A stretch of 6,706 nt of DNA from Acidimicrobiia bacterium (GTDB taxonomy: Bacteria; Actinomycetota; Acidimicrobiia; Spongiisociales; SHLN01). A program made the translations under genes and the position numbers. The notes under the pieces were generated by a model, which searched no databases, was not told the origin of the DNA, and saw only the letters and a program-made list of their open reading frames with translations. Positions within the stretch are counted from its first letter, which is position 1; each line of letters opens with the position of its first letter. Below are positions 6,147 to 6,706 of the stretch, in pieces. The stretch covers positions 1 to 6,706 of the forward strand of contig JAUXJL010000115.1 in NCBI GenBank assembly GCA_030624805.1, in the 5' to 3' direction.

Positions 6147-6706
6147 TCAGCCCTGGACTTCCTGCCAGCGGAAGCACCGGACTGTGTGGTCGTTGACCAG
6201 CCCCATGGCTTGCATGAGCGCATAGGCGATAACCGGCCCGAAAAATCGGAATCCACGGGACTTCATGTCCTTCGACATGGCCTCGGAGGCCGGTGTCTTG
6301 GCCGGTATATCGGACATGGTCTTGAAGCGGTTGATGACCGGAGTTCCGTCAACGAAACCCCAGAAATACTCGGCGATACTCCCGAATTCCTCCCGCACCA
6401 CCAGCGCCACTCGGGCATTACCGATCGCGGCCTCAATTTTCTGCCGATTTCGTACTATTCCTTCGTTGTCGAGTAATCGTTCCACCCTGGCGGGCGTGAA
6501 TCGCGCCACCCTGTCCGGGTCGAAGCCGGAGAATGCCTTGCGGTAGTTCTCCCGCTTTTTGAGGATGGTGATCCAGCTGAGACCGGCCTGGGCGCTCTCG
6601 AGCACTACGAACTCGAATAGCTTCATGTCGTCGTGTTCGGGAGTCCCCCATTCATCATCGTGATAGGCGACGTAGAGCGGATCGGACCCCGCCCACTCAC
6701 ACCGGG
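6147..6706 (-). CDS. tag: DNA-3-methyladenine glycosylase I (Tag), missing only the extreme N terminus
   Basis: Monofunctional base-excision glycosylase that removes 3-methyladenine from alkylated DNA. The minus-strand frame is open to the window edge and gives 185 residues beginning RCEWAGSDPLYVAYHDDEWG. Compared from memory with E. coli Tag (187 residues, MERCGW...), it aligns without net gaps, so probably only two codons lie outside; the ATG at 6624-6626 is internal. All key residues sit at the expected places (E. coli numbering): zinc ligands C4, H17, H175 and C179 (the last two in NDHTVRC), and base-recognition residues Y16, E38 and W46 (in LESAQAGLSW). The KKRENYR and RGFRFFG segments are also typical. 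The gene appears complete and functional. It converges on the sulfotransferase gene with a 4-bp gap, so it is not in the lhr-nei operon; its promoter lies beyond the right edge. Confidence 0.95.
   Translation of the reverse strand, partial: RCEWAGSDPLYVAYHDDEWGTPEHDDMKLFEFVVLESAQAGLSWITILKKRENYRKAFSGFDPDRVARFTPARVERLLDNEGIVRNRQKIEAAIGNARVALVVREEFGSIAEYFWGFVDGTPVINRFKTMSDIPAKTPASEAMSKDMKSRGFRFFGPVIAYALMQAMGLVNDHTVRCFRWQEVQG

Noticed and set aside
6143..6171. Possible terminator hairpin at the convergent gene ends (CCGCT...AGCGG and CTGG...CCAG)
   Set aside because: The two short stems compete for the same bases, the loops are long or the stems only 4-5 bp, and there is no T-run on either side.

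Overview
The window is high-GC, densely coded DNA that reads like an actinobacterium. The main pointers are a very long Lhr-type helicase followed at once by a Nei-family glycosylase (the same order as the mycobacterial lhr-nei neighbourhood), a probable leaderless gene start with a TANNNT box, and almost no intergenic space. No rRNA or other taxonomic marker is present. An uncultured, non-model actinobacterium is my inference, not something the sequence proves.

Layout: (1) 2-3703 (+) is a large Lhr helicase whose 5' end, including Walker A and the DEAH box, lies before the window. (2) 3707-4510 (+) is a Nei/Fpg-type DNA glycosylase/AP lyase starting three bases after the lhr stop. (3) 4520-5329 (+) is an isocitrate lyase/PEP mutase superfamily enzyme whose likely ribosome-binding site overlaps the nei stop codon. 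(4) 5366-6142 (+) is a PAPS-type sulfotransferase homologue after a 36-bp gap that may carry a leaderless promoter. (5) 6147-6706 (-) is 3-methyladenine DNA glycosylase I (Tag), converging on the sulfotransferase with a 4-bp gap and lacking only about two N-terminal codons at the window edge. No stretch over 300 bases lacks a gene. I found no RNA genes, CRISPR, insertion sequences or prophage parts.

How the genes fit together: lhr and nei look like one translationally coupled repair unit, and the PEP-mutase-like gene is positioned to be co-transcribed with them. Tag is a second base-excision glycosylase nearby but on the opposite strand, so it is probably transcribed independently. The PEP-mutase-like enzyme and the sulfotransferase have no assignable substrate; any link to DNA repair is positional only.

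I did not find a convincing new biological system. The points most worth a second look are the lhr-nei coupling, the metabolic enzyme attached to that unit, the unusual PAPS loop in the sulfotransferase, and the concentration of glycosylase-related modules.
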